64,000 bases of DNA, from positions 1,461,501 through 1,525,500 of the forward strand of contig CAXIWW010000817.1 in NCBI GenBank assembly GCA_964036315.1, written 5' to 3'. Origin of the DNA: Acanthosepion esculentum (Eukaryota; Mollusca; Cephalopoda; Sepiida; Sepiidae). This document shows, piece by piece, positions 37,641-49,060 of this stretch; the stretch's first letter is position 1; each line of letters begins with the position of its first letter. The position numbers and the translations under genes were made by a program. The notes beneath the pieces were generated by a model that was given only the letters and a program-made list of their open reading frames with translations, was not told the DNA's origin and did no database searches.

Positions 37641-38692
37641 TTCTGATCTGTTGGTTTCTGGTGCATATATGAGCGTCTAATGTAAAAAGATAAACTACGT
37701 CCAGCAACATGGCATCTGATCTGTTGGTTTCCGGTTCATATTTGAGCGTCTAATGTAAGATTTTAGACTACGACCAGCAGCATGGCCTCTGACCTGTTGG
37801 CTTCCGGTCCATATTTGAGCGTCTTGTGTAAGTGGATACACTACGTCCAGCAGCCCTGTTTCTGCTCTCTGGCTTCCTGGTGCATATTTGAGCGTCTAAT
37901 GTAAAAAGATAAACTACGTCAATCGACATGGCCTCTGATCTGTTGGTTTCCGGTCCATATTTGAGCGTCCAATGTAACATTTTAGACTACGTCCAGCAGC
38001 ATGGCCTCTGACCTGTTGGCTTCCGGTCCATATTTCAGCTTTTGTGTAAGATTATACACTACGTCCAGCAGCCATGATTCTGATCTGTTGTTTTCTCGTG
38101 CATATTTGAGCGTCTAATGTAAAAAGATAAACTACGTCCAAAATCATGGCCTCTGATATGTTGGTTTCCGGTCCATATTTGAGCGTCTAATGTAAGGTTT
38201 AGACTACGTCTATCAGCATGGCCTCTGACCTGTTGGCTTCCGGTCCATATATGAGCGTCTTGTGTAAGATGATAAACTACGTCCAGCAGCCCTGTTTCTG
38301 ATCTCTTGGTTCCTTTTGCATATTTGAGCGTCTAATGTAAAAAGATAAACTACGTCCAGCAGCATGGCCTCTGATCTGTTGGTTTCCGGTCCATATTTGA
38401 GCGTCTAATGTAAGATATTTGACTACGTCCTGCAGCATGGCCTCTGACCTGTTGTCTCCGGTCCATATTCGAGCCTGTTGTGTAAGATTATACTGTACGT
38501 CCAGCAGCCATGATTCTGATCTATTGTTTTCTGGTGCATATTTGAGCGTCTAATGTAAAAAGATAAACTACGTCCAGCAGCATGGACTCTGATCTGTTGG
38601 TTTCCGGTCCATATTTTTGCGTGTAATGTAAGATTTTAGACTACTTCCTGCAGCATGGACCCTGACCTGTTAGCTTCCGGTCCATATTTGAG
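37641..38692 (+). repeat. Region B: 73-bp tandem repeat in an A-B-C trimer (about 14 copies)
   Basis: Repeat starts (TCTG at the head of each unit) fall at 37,642, 37,715, 37,788, 37,861, 37,934, 38,007, 38,079 and 38,152, and continue to the end, giving a period of 72-73 bp. The shared core is CATATTTGAGCGTCTAATG plus ACTACGTCCAGCAGC. Three monomer types rotate. A has CTGGTGCATAT and AAAAAGATAAAC. B has GATCTGTTGG, CCGGTCCATAT and GATTTTAGAC. C has GACCTGTTGG, GTCTTGTGTAAG and GATTATACAC. The higher-order unit is therefore about 219 bp. The family shows no similarity to the flanking families beyond short chance matches, and no coding sign. Confidence 0.93.
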
Positions 38693-39109
38693 CTTGTAAG
38701 GCAGTTGCCATAAAAGGGCCACGAGAAATCGGCTCGTAGCCGCCTGGGATTGCTTGTAAGGCAATTCGCACCAAAGCCAGGATAATTCATATTACTGAAG
38801 CCTGAGATAGCTTGTAAGGCAGTTGTAACAAAAGAGCCAGCATATGTCGATTTGTAGCGGCCTGAGATTCTTGTAAGGCAGTTTCACAAAAGAGCCATGC
38901 GTATTCGGCTTGTAGCAGGCTGAGATTGCTTGTAAGGCAGTTTAAAAAAAAGAGACAGGAGATGTCGTTTGTAGCAGCCTGAGATTGCTTTTAAGGCAGA
39001 TTTCACAAAAGAGACAAGAGAAGTCGGCTCGTAGACGCCTGGGATTGCTTGTAAGGCAATTTTCACAAAAGAGTCAGGAGAATTCGGCTTGCAGCAGCCT
39101 GAGATTGCT
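38693..39109 (+). repeat. Region C: tandem repeat of about 59 bp (seven copies)
   Basis: CTTGTAAGGCA or a close variant starts at 38,693, 38,753, 38,811, 38,870, 38,929, 38,988 and 39,048, a period of 58-60 bp. Other shared parts are CACAAAAGAG, GTCGGCTCGTAG, and GCCTGAGATTG or GCCTGGGATTG. The copies are moderately diverged. The array starts inside a truncated 73-bp unit (CATATTTGAG runs into CTTGTAAGG) and ends where GAGATTGCTGATGGGG enters region D. I do not recognise the family. Confidence 0.92.
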
Positions 39110-40559
39110 GATGGGGTGGGGGTTCGTCTGCGTGGGAATTTCTGGGACTGTCTCCTGGGTGGGGGTCGTCTACGTGGGACGTTCTGGGACTGTCTCCTGG
39201 GTGGGGGGTCGTCTGCATGGGACTTTCTGGGACTGGGGGTCGTCTGCGTTGGACTTTCTGGGACTGTCTCCTGCGTGGGGGGTCGTCTGCGTGGGACTTT
39301 CTTGGACTGGGGATCGTCTGCGTGGGACTTTGTGGGACTGGGAGTCGTCTCCGTGGAACTTTCTGGGACTGTCTCCTGGGTGGGGGGTCGTCTACGTGGG
39401 ACTTTATGGGACTGTGACTCGTCTGCGTGGGACTTTCTGGGACTGGAGGTCGTCTGCGTGGGTCTTTCTGGGACTGTCTCCTGGGTGGGGGGTTGTCGGC
39501 GTGGGTCTTTCTGGGACTGTCTCCTGGGTGGGGAGTCGTCTGCGTGGGACTTTCTGAGACAGGGGTCCGTCTGGTGGGTCTTTCTGGGATTGTCTCCTGG
39601 GTGGGATGTCGTCTGCGTTGGACTTTCTGGTTCTGTCTCCTGGGTGGGGGGTCGTCTTCGTGGGACTTTCTGGGACTGGGGGTCGTCTGCGTGGGACTTT
39701 CTGGGACTGTCTCCTGTCTGGGGGTCGTCTGCCTGGGACTTTCTGGGACTAGGGGTCTTCTGCGTGGGAATTTCTGGGACGGTCTCATGGATGGGGGTCG
39801 TCTGCGTTGGACTTTCTGGGACTGTGAGTCGTCACCGTGGGACTTTCTGGGACTGTCTCATGGGTTGTTGGTCGTATGCGTGGGACTTTCTGGGACTGTC
39901 CCCTGGGTGGGGGTGTCGTCTGCGTAGGACATTGTGGGACTGGGGGTCGTCTGCGTGGGACTTTCTGGGACTGGGGGTTGACCGCGTGGGACTTTCTGGG
40001 ACAGTCTCCAGGGTGGGGGGTCGTCTTTTTGGGACGTTCTGGGACTGTCTCCTGGGTGGAGGGTCGTCTTCGTGGGACTTTCTGGGACTGTCTCCTGGGT
40101 GGGGGGTCGTCTGCGTGGGACATTCTGGGACTGTGGGTTGTCAACGTGGGACTTTCTGGGACTGTCTCCTGGGTGGGGGTCGTCTGCGTGGGACGTTCTG
40201 GGACTGTCTCCTGGGTGGGGGGTCTTCTGCATGGGACTTTCTGGGACTGGGGGTCTTCTGCGTATGACTTTCTGGGACTGTCTCCTGGGTGGGGGGTCGT
40301 CAGTGGGACTTTCTTGGACTGTGACTGGTCTGCGTGGGACATTCTGGGACTGGTGGTCGTCTGCGTGGGACTTTCTTGTACTGTCCCTGGGTTGGGGGTC
40401 GTCTGCGTGGGACTTACTGGGACTGGGCGTTTTCTGCGTGGGACTTTCTGGGACTGTCTCCTGGGTGGGGGTCGTTTGCATGGGACTTTCTGGGACTGGG
40501 GTTCGTCTGCGTGGGACATTCTGGGACTGTCTCCTGGGTGGGCGGTCGTCTGCGTGGGA

Positions 40560-41355
40560 CTTTCTGGGACTGGGTTCGTCTGCGTAGGTCTTTCTGGGAC
40601 TCTCTCCTGGGTGGGGGTCGTCTGCGTGGGATATCTGGGACTGTCTCCTGTGTGGGGGTCGTCAGCATGGGACTTTCTGGGACTGGGGTTCGTCAGCGTG
40701 GGACTTTCTGAGACTGTCTCCTGGGTGTGCGGTCGTCTGCGTGGGACTTTCTGGGACAGGGTTCGTCTGCGTGGGTCTTTCTGGGACTGTCTCCTGGGTG
40801 AGGGTCGTCTTCGTAGGACTTTCTGGGACTGTCTCCTGGGTGGGGAGTCGTCTGCGTGGGACTTTCTGGGATTGGTGGTCGTCTGCGTGGGACATTCTGG
40901 GATTGGGTGTCGTCTGCGTGGGAATTTCTGGTAATGTCTCCTTGGTTGGGGGCGTCTGCGTGGGACTTTCTGGGACAGTGGGTCGTCTCCGTGGGACTTT
41001 CTGGGACTCTCTCATGGGTGGGGGGGTCGTCTGCGTGGGACTTTCTGGGACTGTCTCCTTGGTGGGGGGTCGTCTGCGTAGGACATTGTGGGACTGGTGG
41101 TCGTGTGCGTGGGACTTTCTGGGACTGGGGGTCGTCTGCGTGTTACTTTCTGGGACTGTCTCCTGGGTGGGGGGTCTTCTGTATAGGACTTTCTTGGACT
41201 CGGGGTAGTCTGCGTGGGTCTTTCTTGGACTCTCTCCTGGGTGGGGAGTCGTCTGCGTGGGACTTTCTGGGACTGGGGTCGTCTGCGTGGGTCTTTCTGG
41301 GACTGTCTCCTGGGTGGGGGTTCGTCTGCGTGGGACTTTCTGGGACTGTCTCCTT
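40560..41355 (+). repeat. Region D duplicate block, copy 1 (offset 2,073 bp)
   Basis: This block matches 42,633-43,428 at a constant offset of 2,073 bp. For example, GGGTTCGTCTGCGTAGGTC lies at 40,572 and 42,645. Shared private variants include GGGATATCTGGGACTG, GTCGTCAGCATGGG, GTGTGCGGTCG and ATTTCTGGTAATGTC. The blocks diverge after about 41,355 and 43,428. Confidence 0.82.
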
Positions 41356-42632
41356 CGTGGGAGGTCGTCTGCTTGGGACTTTCAGGGACTGGGTGTCGTC
41401 TGCGTGGGAGTTTCTGGGACAGTCTCCTGGGTGGGGTTCGTCGGCGTCGGATTTTCTGGGACTGGGGGGCGTGTGCGTGGGACATTCTGGGACTGTGGGT
41501 CGTCTGCGTGGGACTTTCTGGGACTGTCTCCTGGGTGGGGGGGTCGTCTGCGTCGGTCTTTCTTGGACTCTCTCCTGGGTGGGGAGTCGTCTGCGTCGGA
41601 CTTTCTGGGACTGGGTGTCGTCTGCGTGGGAGTTTCTGGGACAGTCTCCTGGGTGGGGTTCGTCGGCGTGGGATTTTCTGGGACAGGGGGTCTTCTGCAT
41701 GGGACTTTCTGGGACTGGGGTTCGTCTTCGTGGGGCATTCTGGGACTGGGGGTTGTCTGCGTGGGACTTTCAGGGACTCTCTTCTGGGTGGGGGATCGTC
41801 TGCGTGGGACTTTCTGGGACTGTCTCTCTGGTGGGGGGCGTCTGCGTGGGACATTCTGGGACTGTGGGTCGTCTGCGTGGGACTTTCTGGGACTGTCTCC
41901 TGGGTGGAGGGGTCGTCTGCGTGGGTCTTTCTTGGACTCTCTCCTGGGTGGGGAGTCGTCTGCGTGGGACTTTCTGGGACTGGGGTCGTCTGCGTGGGTC
42001 TTTCTGGGACTGTCTCCTGGGTGGGGGTTCGTCTGCGTGGGACTTTCTGGGACTGTCTCCTGCGTGGGAGGTCGTCTGCTTGGGACTTTCAGGGACTGGG
42101 TGTCGTCTGCGTGGGAGTTTCTGGGACAGTCTCCTGGGTGGGGTTCGTCGGCGTGGGATTTTCTGGGACAGGGGGTCTTCTGCGTGGGACTTTCTGGGAC
42201 TGGGGTTCGTCTTCGTGGGACATTCTGGGACTGGGAGTTGTCTGCGTGGGACTTTCAGGGACTCTCTTCTGGGTGGGGGATCGTCTGCGTGGGACTTTCT
42301 GGGACTGTCTCCTTGGTGGCGGGCGTCTGCGTGGGACATTCTGGGACTGTGGGTCGTCTGCGTGGGACATTCTGGGACTATCTCCTGGGTGGGGGTCGTC
42401 TGTGTGGGACTATCTGGGACTGTCTCCTGGGTGGGGGGGGTCGTCTGCATGGGACTTTGTGGGACTGGTGGTCGTCTGCGTGGGACTTTCTGGGACTGCG
42501 TGTCGGCTGCGTGTTACTTTCTGGGACTGTCTCCTGGGTGGGGATTCGTCTGCCTGGGACTTTCTGAGACTGGGTGTCATCTGCGTGGTAGTTTCTGGGA
42601 CTGTCTCCTGGGTGGGGGTCGTCTGCGTGGGA

Positions 42633-43428
42633 CTTTCTGGGACTGGGTTCGTCTGCGTAGGTCTTTCTGGGACTCTCTCCTGGGTGGGGGTCGTCTGCGT
42701 GGGATATCTGGGACTGTCTCCTGTGTGGGGGTCGTCAGCATGGGACTTTCTGGGACTGGGGTTCGTCAGCGTGGGACTTTCTGGGACTGTCTCCTGGGTG
42801 TGCGGTCGTCTGCGTGGGACTTTCTGGGACAGGGTTCGTCTGCGTGGGTCTTTCTGGGACTGTCTCCTGGGTGAGGGTCGTCATCGTGGGACTTTCTGGG
42901 ACTGTCTCCTGGGTGGGCAGTCGTCTGCGTGGGACTTTCTGGGATTGGTGGTCGTCTGCGTGGGACATTCTGGGATTGGGTGTCGTCTGCGTGGGAATTT
43001 CTGGTAATGTCTCCTTGGTTGGGGGCGTCTGCGTGGGACTTTCTGGGACAGTGGGTCGTCTCCGTGGGAATTTCTGGGACTCTCTCATGGGTGGGGGATC
43101 GTCTGCGTGGGACTTTCTGGGACTGTCTCCTTGGTGGGGGGGTCGTCTGCGTAGGACATTGTGGGACTGGTGGTCGTGTGCGTGGGACTTTCTGGGACTG
43201 GGGGTCGTCTGCGTGTTACTTTCTGGGACTGTCTCCTGGGTGGGGGGTCTTCTGTATGGGACTTTCTTGGACTCGGGGTAGTCTGCGTGGGTCTTTCTTG
43301 GACTCTCTCCTGGGTGGGGAGTCGTCTGCGTGGGACTTTCTGGGACTGGGGTCGTCTGCGTGGGTCTTTCTGGGACTGTCTCCTGGGTGGGGGTTCGTCT
43401 GCGTGGGACTTTCTGGGACTGTCTCCTG
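42633..43428 (+). repeat. Region D duplicate block, copy 2 (offset 2,073 bp)
   Basis: This is the partner of 40,560-41,355. Between the two copies lies a further partial duplication. The series GGGAGGTCGTCTGCTTGGG, TTTCAGGGACTGGGTG, GGGGTTCGTCGGCG at about 41,360-41,450 recurs at about 42,065-42,155, an offset near 707 bp. Confidence 0.8.
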
Positions 43429-44699
43429 GGTGGGGGGGTCGTCTGCATGGGACTTTGTGGGACTCGTGGTCGTCTGCGTGGGACTTTCTGGGACTGCGTG
43501 TCGGCTGCGTGTTACTTTCTGGGACTGTCTCCTGGGTGGGGATTCGTCTGCCTGGGACTTTCTGAGACTGGGTGTCATCTGCGTGGTAGTTTCTGGGACT
43601 GTCTCCTGGGTGGGGGTTCGTCTGCGTGGGACTTTCTGGGACTGTCTCCTGCGTGGGAGGTCGTCTGCTTGGGACTTTCAGGGACTGGGTGTCGTCTGCG
43701 TGGGAGTTTCTGGGACAGTCTCCTGGGTGGGGTTCGTCTGCGTGGGACTTTCTGGGACTGGGGGTGTCTGCGTGGGACTTTCTGGGACAGTGGGTCGTCT
43801 CCGTGGGACTTTCTGGGACTGTCTCATGGGTGGGGGGGTCGTCTGCGTGGGATTTTCTGGGACTGTCTCCTTGGTGGGGGGGTCGTCTGCGTAGGACATT
43901 GTGGGACTGGTAGTAGTGTGCGTGGGACTTTCTGGGACTGGTGGTCGTCTGCGTGTTACTTTCTGGGACTGTCTCATGGGTGGGGGGTCGTTTGTATGGG
44001 ACTTTCTTGGACTCGGGGTCGTCTGCGTGGGTCTTTCTTGGACTCTCTCCTGGGTGGGGGGTCGTCTGCGTGGGACTTTGTGGGACTGTCTCCTGGGTGG
44101 GAGGTAGTCTGCGTGGGACTTTCTGGGACTGTCTCCTGGGTGGGGAGTCGTCTCCTTGGGACTTTCTGAGACAGGGGGTCGTCTGCGTGGGTCTTTCTTG
44201 TACTGACTCCTGGGTGGGGGTCCGTCTGCGTGGGACTTTCTGGGACTGTCTCCTGAGTGGAGGGTCCTCTGCGTGGGATTTTCTGGGACTGGGTGTCGTC
44301 TGCGTGGGACTTTCTGGGACAGGGGGTCTTCTGCGTGGGACATTCTGGGACTGGGCTTCGTCTTCGTGGGATTTTCTGGAACTGGGGGTTGTCTGCGTGG
44401 GACTTTCACTGACTCTCTTCTGGGTGGGGGGTCGTCATCGTGGGACTTTGTGGGACTGGTGGTCGTCTGCGTGGAACTTTCTGGGACTGGGGGTCGTCTG
44501 CGTGTTACTTTCCGGGACAGTCTCCTGGGTGGGGGGTCGTCTGTATGGGACTATCTAGGACTCGGGGTCGTCTGCGTGGATCTTTTTTGGACTCTCTCCT
44601 AGGTGGGGGGTCTTCAGCGTGGGACTTTCTGGGACTGGGCTCGTCTGCGTGGGACTTTCTTGGACTGTCTCCTGGGTGGGGGGTCGTCTGCGTGGGACT

Positions 44700-46877
44700 T
44701 TCTGGGACTGTCTCCTGGGTGGGGAGTCGTCTGTGTGGGACTTTCTGGGACTAGGGGACGTCTACATGGGAATTTCTGGGTTTGTCTCCTTGGTGGGTGG
44801 CGTCTGAGTGGGACTTTCTGGGACTGTGGGTCGTCTCCGCGGGACTTTCTGGGACTGTCTCATGGGTGGGGGTCGTCTGCGTGGGACTTTCTGGGACTGG
44901 GGGACGTCTGAGAGTTACTTTCTGGGACTGTCTCCTGGGTGGGGGGTCGTCTGTATGGGACTTTCTAGGACTCGGTGTCGTCTGCGTGGATCTTTTTTGG
45001 ACTCTCTCCTAGGTGGGGAGTCGTCTGCCTGGGACTTTCTGAGACTGGGTGTCGTCTGCGTGGTAGTTTCTGGGACTGTCTCCTGGGTGGGGGTCGTCTG
45101 CGTGGGACTTTCTGGGACTGGGCTCGTCTGCGTGGGACTTTCTGGGACTGTCTCCTGGGTGAGGGGTAGTCTGCGTGAGACTTTCTGGGACTGTCTCCTG
45201 GGTGGGGAGTCGTCTGCTTGGGACTTTCTGAGAGAGGGGGTCGTCTGCTTGGGCCTTTCTGGTACTGACTCCTGGGTGGGTGTCCGTCTGCGTGGGACTT
45301 TCTGGGACTGTCTCCTGGGTGGGGGTCGTCTGCTTGGGACTTTCTGGGACTGGGCTCGTCTGCGTGGGACTTTCTGGGACTGTCTCCTCGGTGGGGAGTC
45401 GTCTGCGTGGGACTTTCTGGGACTAGGGGTCGTCTGCGTGGGAATTTCTGGTTTTGTCTCCTTGGTGGGGGGCGTCTGCTTGGGACTTTCTGGGACTGTG
45501 GGTCGTCTCCGTGGGACTTTCTGGGACTGTCTCATGGGTGGGGCTCGTCTGCGTGGGACTTTCTGGGACTGTCTCCTGGGTGGGGGTCGTCTGCGTGGGA
45601 CTTTCTGGGACTGGGCTCGTCTGCGTGGGACTTTCTGGGACTGTCTCCTCGGTGGGGAGTCGTCTGCGTGGGACTTTCTGGGACTAGGGGTCGTCTGCGT
45701 GGGAATTTCTGGTTTTGTCTCCTTGGTGGGGGGCGTCTGCTTGGGACTTTCTGGGACTGTGGGTCGTCTCCGTGGGACTTTCTGGGACTGTCTCATGGGT
45801 GGGGCTCGTCTGCGTGGGACTTTCTGGGACTGTCTGCTGGGTGGGGGGTCGTCTGCGTAGGACTTTATGGGACTGGTGGTCGTCTGCGTGGGACTTTCTG
45901 GGACTGGGGGTCGTATGCGTGTTACTTTCTGGGACTGTCTCCTCGGTGGGGGGTCGTCTGTATGGGACTTTCTGGGACTGTCTCCTGGGTGGGTGTTCGT
46001 CTGCGTGGGATTTTCTGGGACTGGGTGTCGTGTGCGTGGGACTTGCTGGGACACTCACCTGTCTGGCGGTCGTCTGCGTGGGACTTTCTGGGACTGGCTC
46101 CTGGGTGTGGGGTCGTATGCGTGGGATATCTAGGGCTGTCTCCTGCGTGGGGTGTCGTCTGCATGGGAGTTTCTGGGACAGGCGGTCGTCTGCATGGGTC
46201 TTTCTGGTACAGTCTACTGGGTGCGGTGTCGTCTGCGTGGGATTTTGTGGGACTGGGGGTCGTCTGCGTGGGACTTTCTGGGACTGGGGGTCGTCTGCGT
46301 GGGACTACCTGGCACTGTCTCCTGGGTGGGGTGTCGTCTTCGTGGTATTTCTGGGACTGGGGGTCGTCTGCGTGGGTCTTTCTTGGACTGGGTATCTTCT
46401 GCGTGGAACTTTCTGGGAGTGTCTCCTGGGTGGGTGTCGTCTGTTTGGGACTTTCTGGGACTGTCTCCTGGGTGGGGGTCGTCTGTTTGGGACTTTCTGG
46501 GAATGTCTCCTGCGTGGGGGGTCGTCTGTGTGGGACTTTCAGGGACTGGGTGTCGTCTGCGTGGGACTTTCTTGGACTGTCTCCTGGGTGGGGGTCGTCT
46601 GCGTGGGATATCTAGGACTGTCTCCTGGGTTGGGGGTCGTCTGCATGGGATTTTCTGGGACTGGGGGTCTTTTGCGTGGGACTTTCTGGGACTGTCTCCT
46701 GCGTGGGGGATCCTCTGCGTGGGACTTACTTTGACAGGGGCTCGTCTGCGTGGGACTTTCTGGGATTGTCTCCTGGGTGGGGATTCTTCTGCGTGGGATA
46801 TCTATGACTGTCTCCTGGGTGGGGGTCGTCTGCATGGGACTTTCTGGGACTGTGGGTCTTCTGCGTGGGACTTTCTG
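44700..46877 (+). repeat. 2,173-bp tandem duplication, copy 1
   Basis: This stretch is followed directly by a second copy at 46,878-49,060. The distinctive GGGGAGTCGTCTGTGTGGG lies at 44,721 and 46,894. All the recurring frame landmarks I could compare are identical in both copies, so identity is close to complete over 2.17 kb. The copy contains an internal duplication of about 230 bp (the series GGGAATTTCTGGTTTTGTC at about 45,438 and about 45,703). Confidence 0.85.
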
Positions 46878-49060
46878 GGACTGTCTCCTGGGTGGGGAGT
46901 CGTCTGTGTGGGACTTTCTGGGACTAGGGGACGTCTACATGGGAATTTCTGGGTTTGTCTCCTTGGTGGGTGGCGTCTGAGTGGGACTTTCTGGGACTGT
47001 GGGTCGTCTCCGCGGGACTTTCTGGGACTGTCTCATGGGTGGGGGTCGTCTGCGTGGGACTTTCTGGGACTGGGGGACGTCTGAGAGTTACTTTCTGGGA
47101 CTGTCTCCTGGGTGGGGGGTCGTCTGTATGGGACTTTCTAGGACTCGGTGTCGTCTGCGTGGATCTTTTTTGGACTCTCTCCTAGGTGGGGAGTCGTCTG
47201 CCTGGGACTTTCTGAGACTGGGTGTCGTCTGCGTGGTAGTTTCTGGGACTGTCTCCTGGGTGGGGGTCGTCTGCGTGGGACTTTCTGGGACTGGGCTCGT
47301 CTGCGTGGGACTTTCTGGGACTGTCTCCTGGGTGAGGGGTAGTCTGCGTGAGACTTTCTGGGACTGTCTCCTGGGTGGGGAGTCGTCTGCTTGGGACTTT
47401 CTGAGAGAGGGGGTCGTCTGCTTGGGCCTTTCTGGTACTGACTCCTGGGTGGGTGTCCGTCTGCGTGGGACTTTCTGGGACTGTCTCCTGGGTGGGGGTC
47501 GTCTGCTTGGGACTTTCTGGGACTGGGCTCGTCTGCGTGGGACTTTCTGGGACTGTCTCCTCGGTGGGGAGTCGTCTGCGTGGGACTTTCTGGGACTAGG
47601 GGTCGTCTGCGTGGGAATTTCTGGTTTTGTCTCCTTGGTGGGGGGCGTCTGCTTGGGACTTTCTGGGACTGTGGGTCGTCTCCGTGGGACTTTCTGGGAC
47701 TGTCTCATGGGTGGGGCTCGTCTGCGTGGGACTTTCTGGGACTGTCTCCTGGGTGGGGGTCGTCTGCGTGGGACTTTCTGGGACTGGGCTCGTCTGCGTG
47801 GGACTTTCTGGGACTGTCTCCTCGGTGGGGAGTCGTCTGCGTGGGACTTTCTGGGACTAGGGGTCGTCTGCGTGGGAATTTCTGGTTTTGTCTCCTTGGT
47901 GGGGGGCGTCTGCTTGGGACTTTCTGGGACTGTGGGTCGTCTCCGTGGGACTTTCTGGGACTGTCTCATGGGTGGGGCTCGTCTGCGTGGGACTTTCTGG
48001 GACTGTCTGCTGGGTGGGGGGTCGTCTGCGTAGGACTTTATGGGACTGGTGGTCGTCTGCGTGGGACTTTCTGGGACTGGGGGTCGTATGCGTGTTACTT
48101 TCTGGGACTGTCTCCTCGGTGGGGGGTCGTCTGTATGGGACTTTCTGGGACTGTCTCCTGGGTGGGTGTTCGTCTGCGTGGGATTTTCTGGGACTGGGTG
48201 TCGTGTGCGTGGGACTTGCTGGGACACTCACCTGTCTGGCGGTCGTCTGCGTGGGACTTTCTGGGACTGGCTCCTGGGTGTGGGGTCGTATGCGTGGGAT
48301 ATCTAGGGCTGTCTCCTGCGTGGGGTGTCGTCTGCATGGGAGTTTCTGGGACAGGCGGTCGTCTGCATGGGTCTTTCTGGTACAGTCTACTGGGTGCGGT
48401 GTCGTCTGCGTGGGATTTTGTGGGACTGGGGGTCGTCTGCGTGGGACTTTCTGGGACTGGGGGTCGTCTGCGTGGGACTACCTGGCACTGTCTCCTGGGT
48501 GGGGTGTCGTCTTCGTGGTATTTCTGGGACTGGGGGTCGTCTGCGTGGGTCTTTCTTGGACTGGGTATCTTCTGCGTGGAACTTTCTGGGAGTGTCTCCT
48601 GGGTGGGTGTCGTCTGTTTGGGACTTTCTGGGACTGTCTCCTGGGTGGGGGTCGTCTGTTTGGGACTTTCTGGGAATGTCTCCTGCGTGGGGGGTCGTCT
48701 GTGTGGGACTTTCAGGGACTGGGTGTCGTCTGCGTGGGACTTTCTTGGACTGTCTCCTGGGTGGGGGTCGTCTGCGTGGGATATCTAGGACTGTCTCCTG
48801 GGTTGGGGGTCGTCTGCATGGGATTTTCTGGGACTGGGGGTCTTTTGCGTGGGACTTTCTGGGACTGTCTCCTGCGTGGGGGATCCTCTGCGTGGGACTT
48901 ACTTTGACAGGGGCTCGTCTGCGTGGGACTTTCTGGGATTGTCTCCTGGGTGGGGATTCTTCTGCGTGGGATATCTATGACTGTCTCCTGGGTGGGGGTC
49001 GTCTGCATGGGACTTTCTGGGACTGTGGGTCTTCTGCGTGGGACTTTCTGGGACTGTCTG
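46878..49060 (+). repeat. 2,173-bp tandem duplication, copy 2
   Basis: This is the partner of 44,700-46,877. The match ends at about 49,060, where copy 2 has GACTGTCTGCTGGGTGGG and then leaves the pattern. Its right part (from about 47,725) is itself the start of the 3,638-bp duplication, so that stretch is present a third time further on (51,363 onward). Confidence 0.85.

Noticed and set aside
37768..37980. 70-codon minus-strand frame in the 73-bp repeat
   Set aside because: It spans three repeat units and reads as a repeated segment; 73 bp is not a multiple of three, and no further evidence supports coding.
38693..39109. tRNA-like or small RNA gene cluster in the 59-60 bp repeats
   Set aside because: No cloverleaf arms, anticodon loop or T-arm GGTTCGAATCC-type box could be drawn, and unit length is too short for a tRNA.
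40856..42874. 672-codon open frame on the plus strand, and many others of 300-600 codons in region D on both strands
   Set aside because: They exist because 31/43-bp units have no stop codons and rotate frame. Overlapping frames on the same and opposite strand are equally open, duplications shift them in block, and no domain, signal or codon bias is visible.
41214..43007. Repeat-protein gene such as a mucin or silk-like coding minisatellite
   Set aside because: Coding minisatellites normally keep unit lengths in multiples of three and a single favoured frame. Here both unit lengths and the indels ignore frame.
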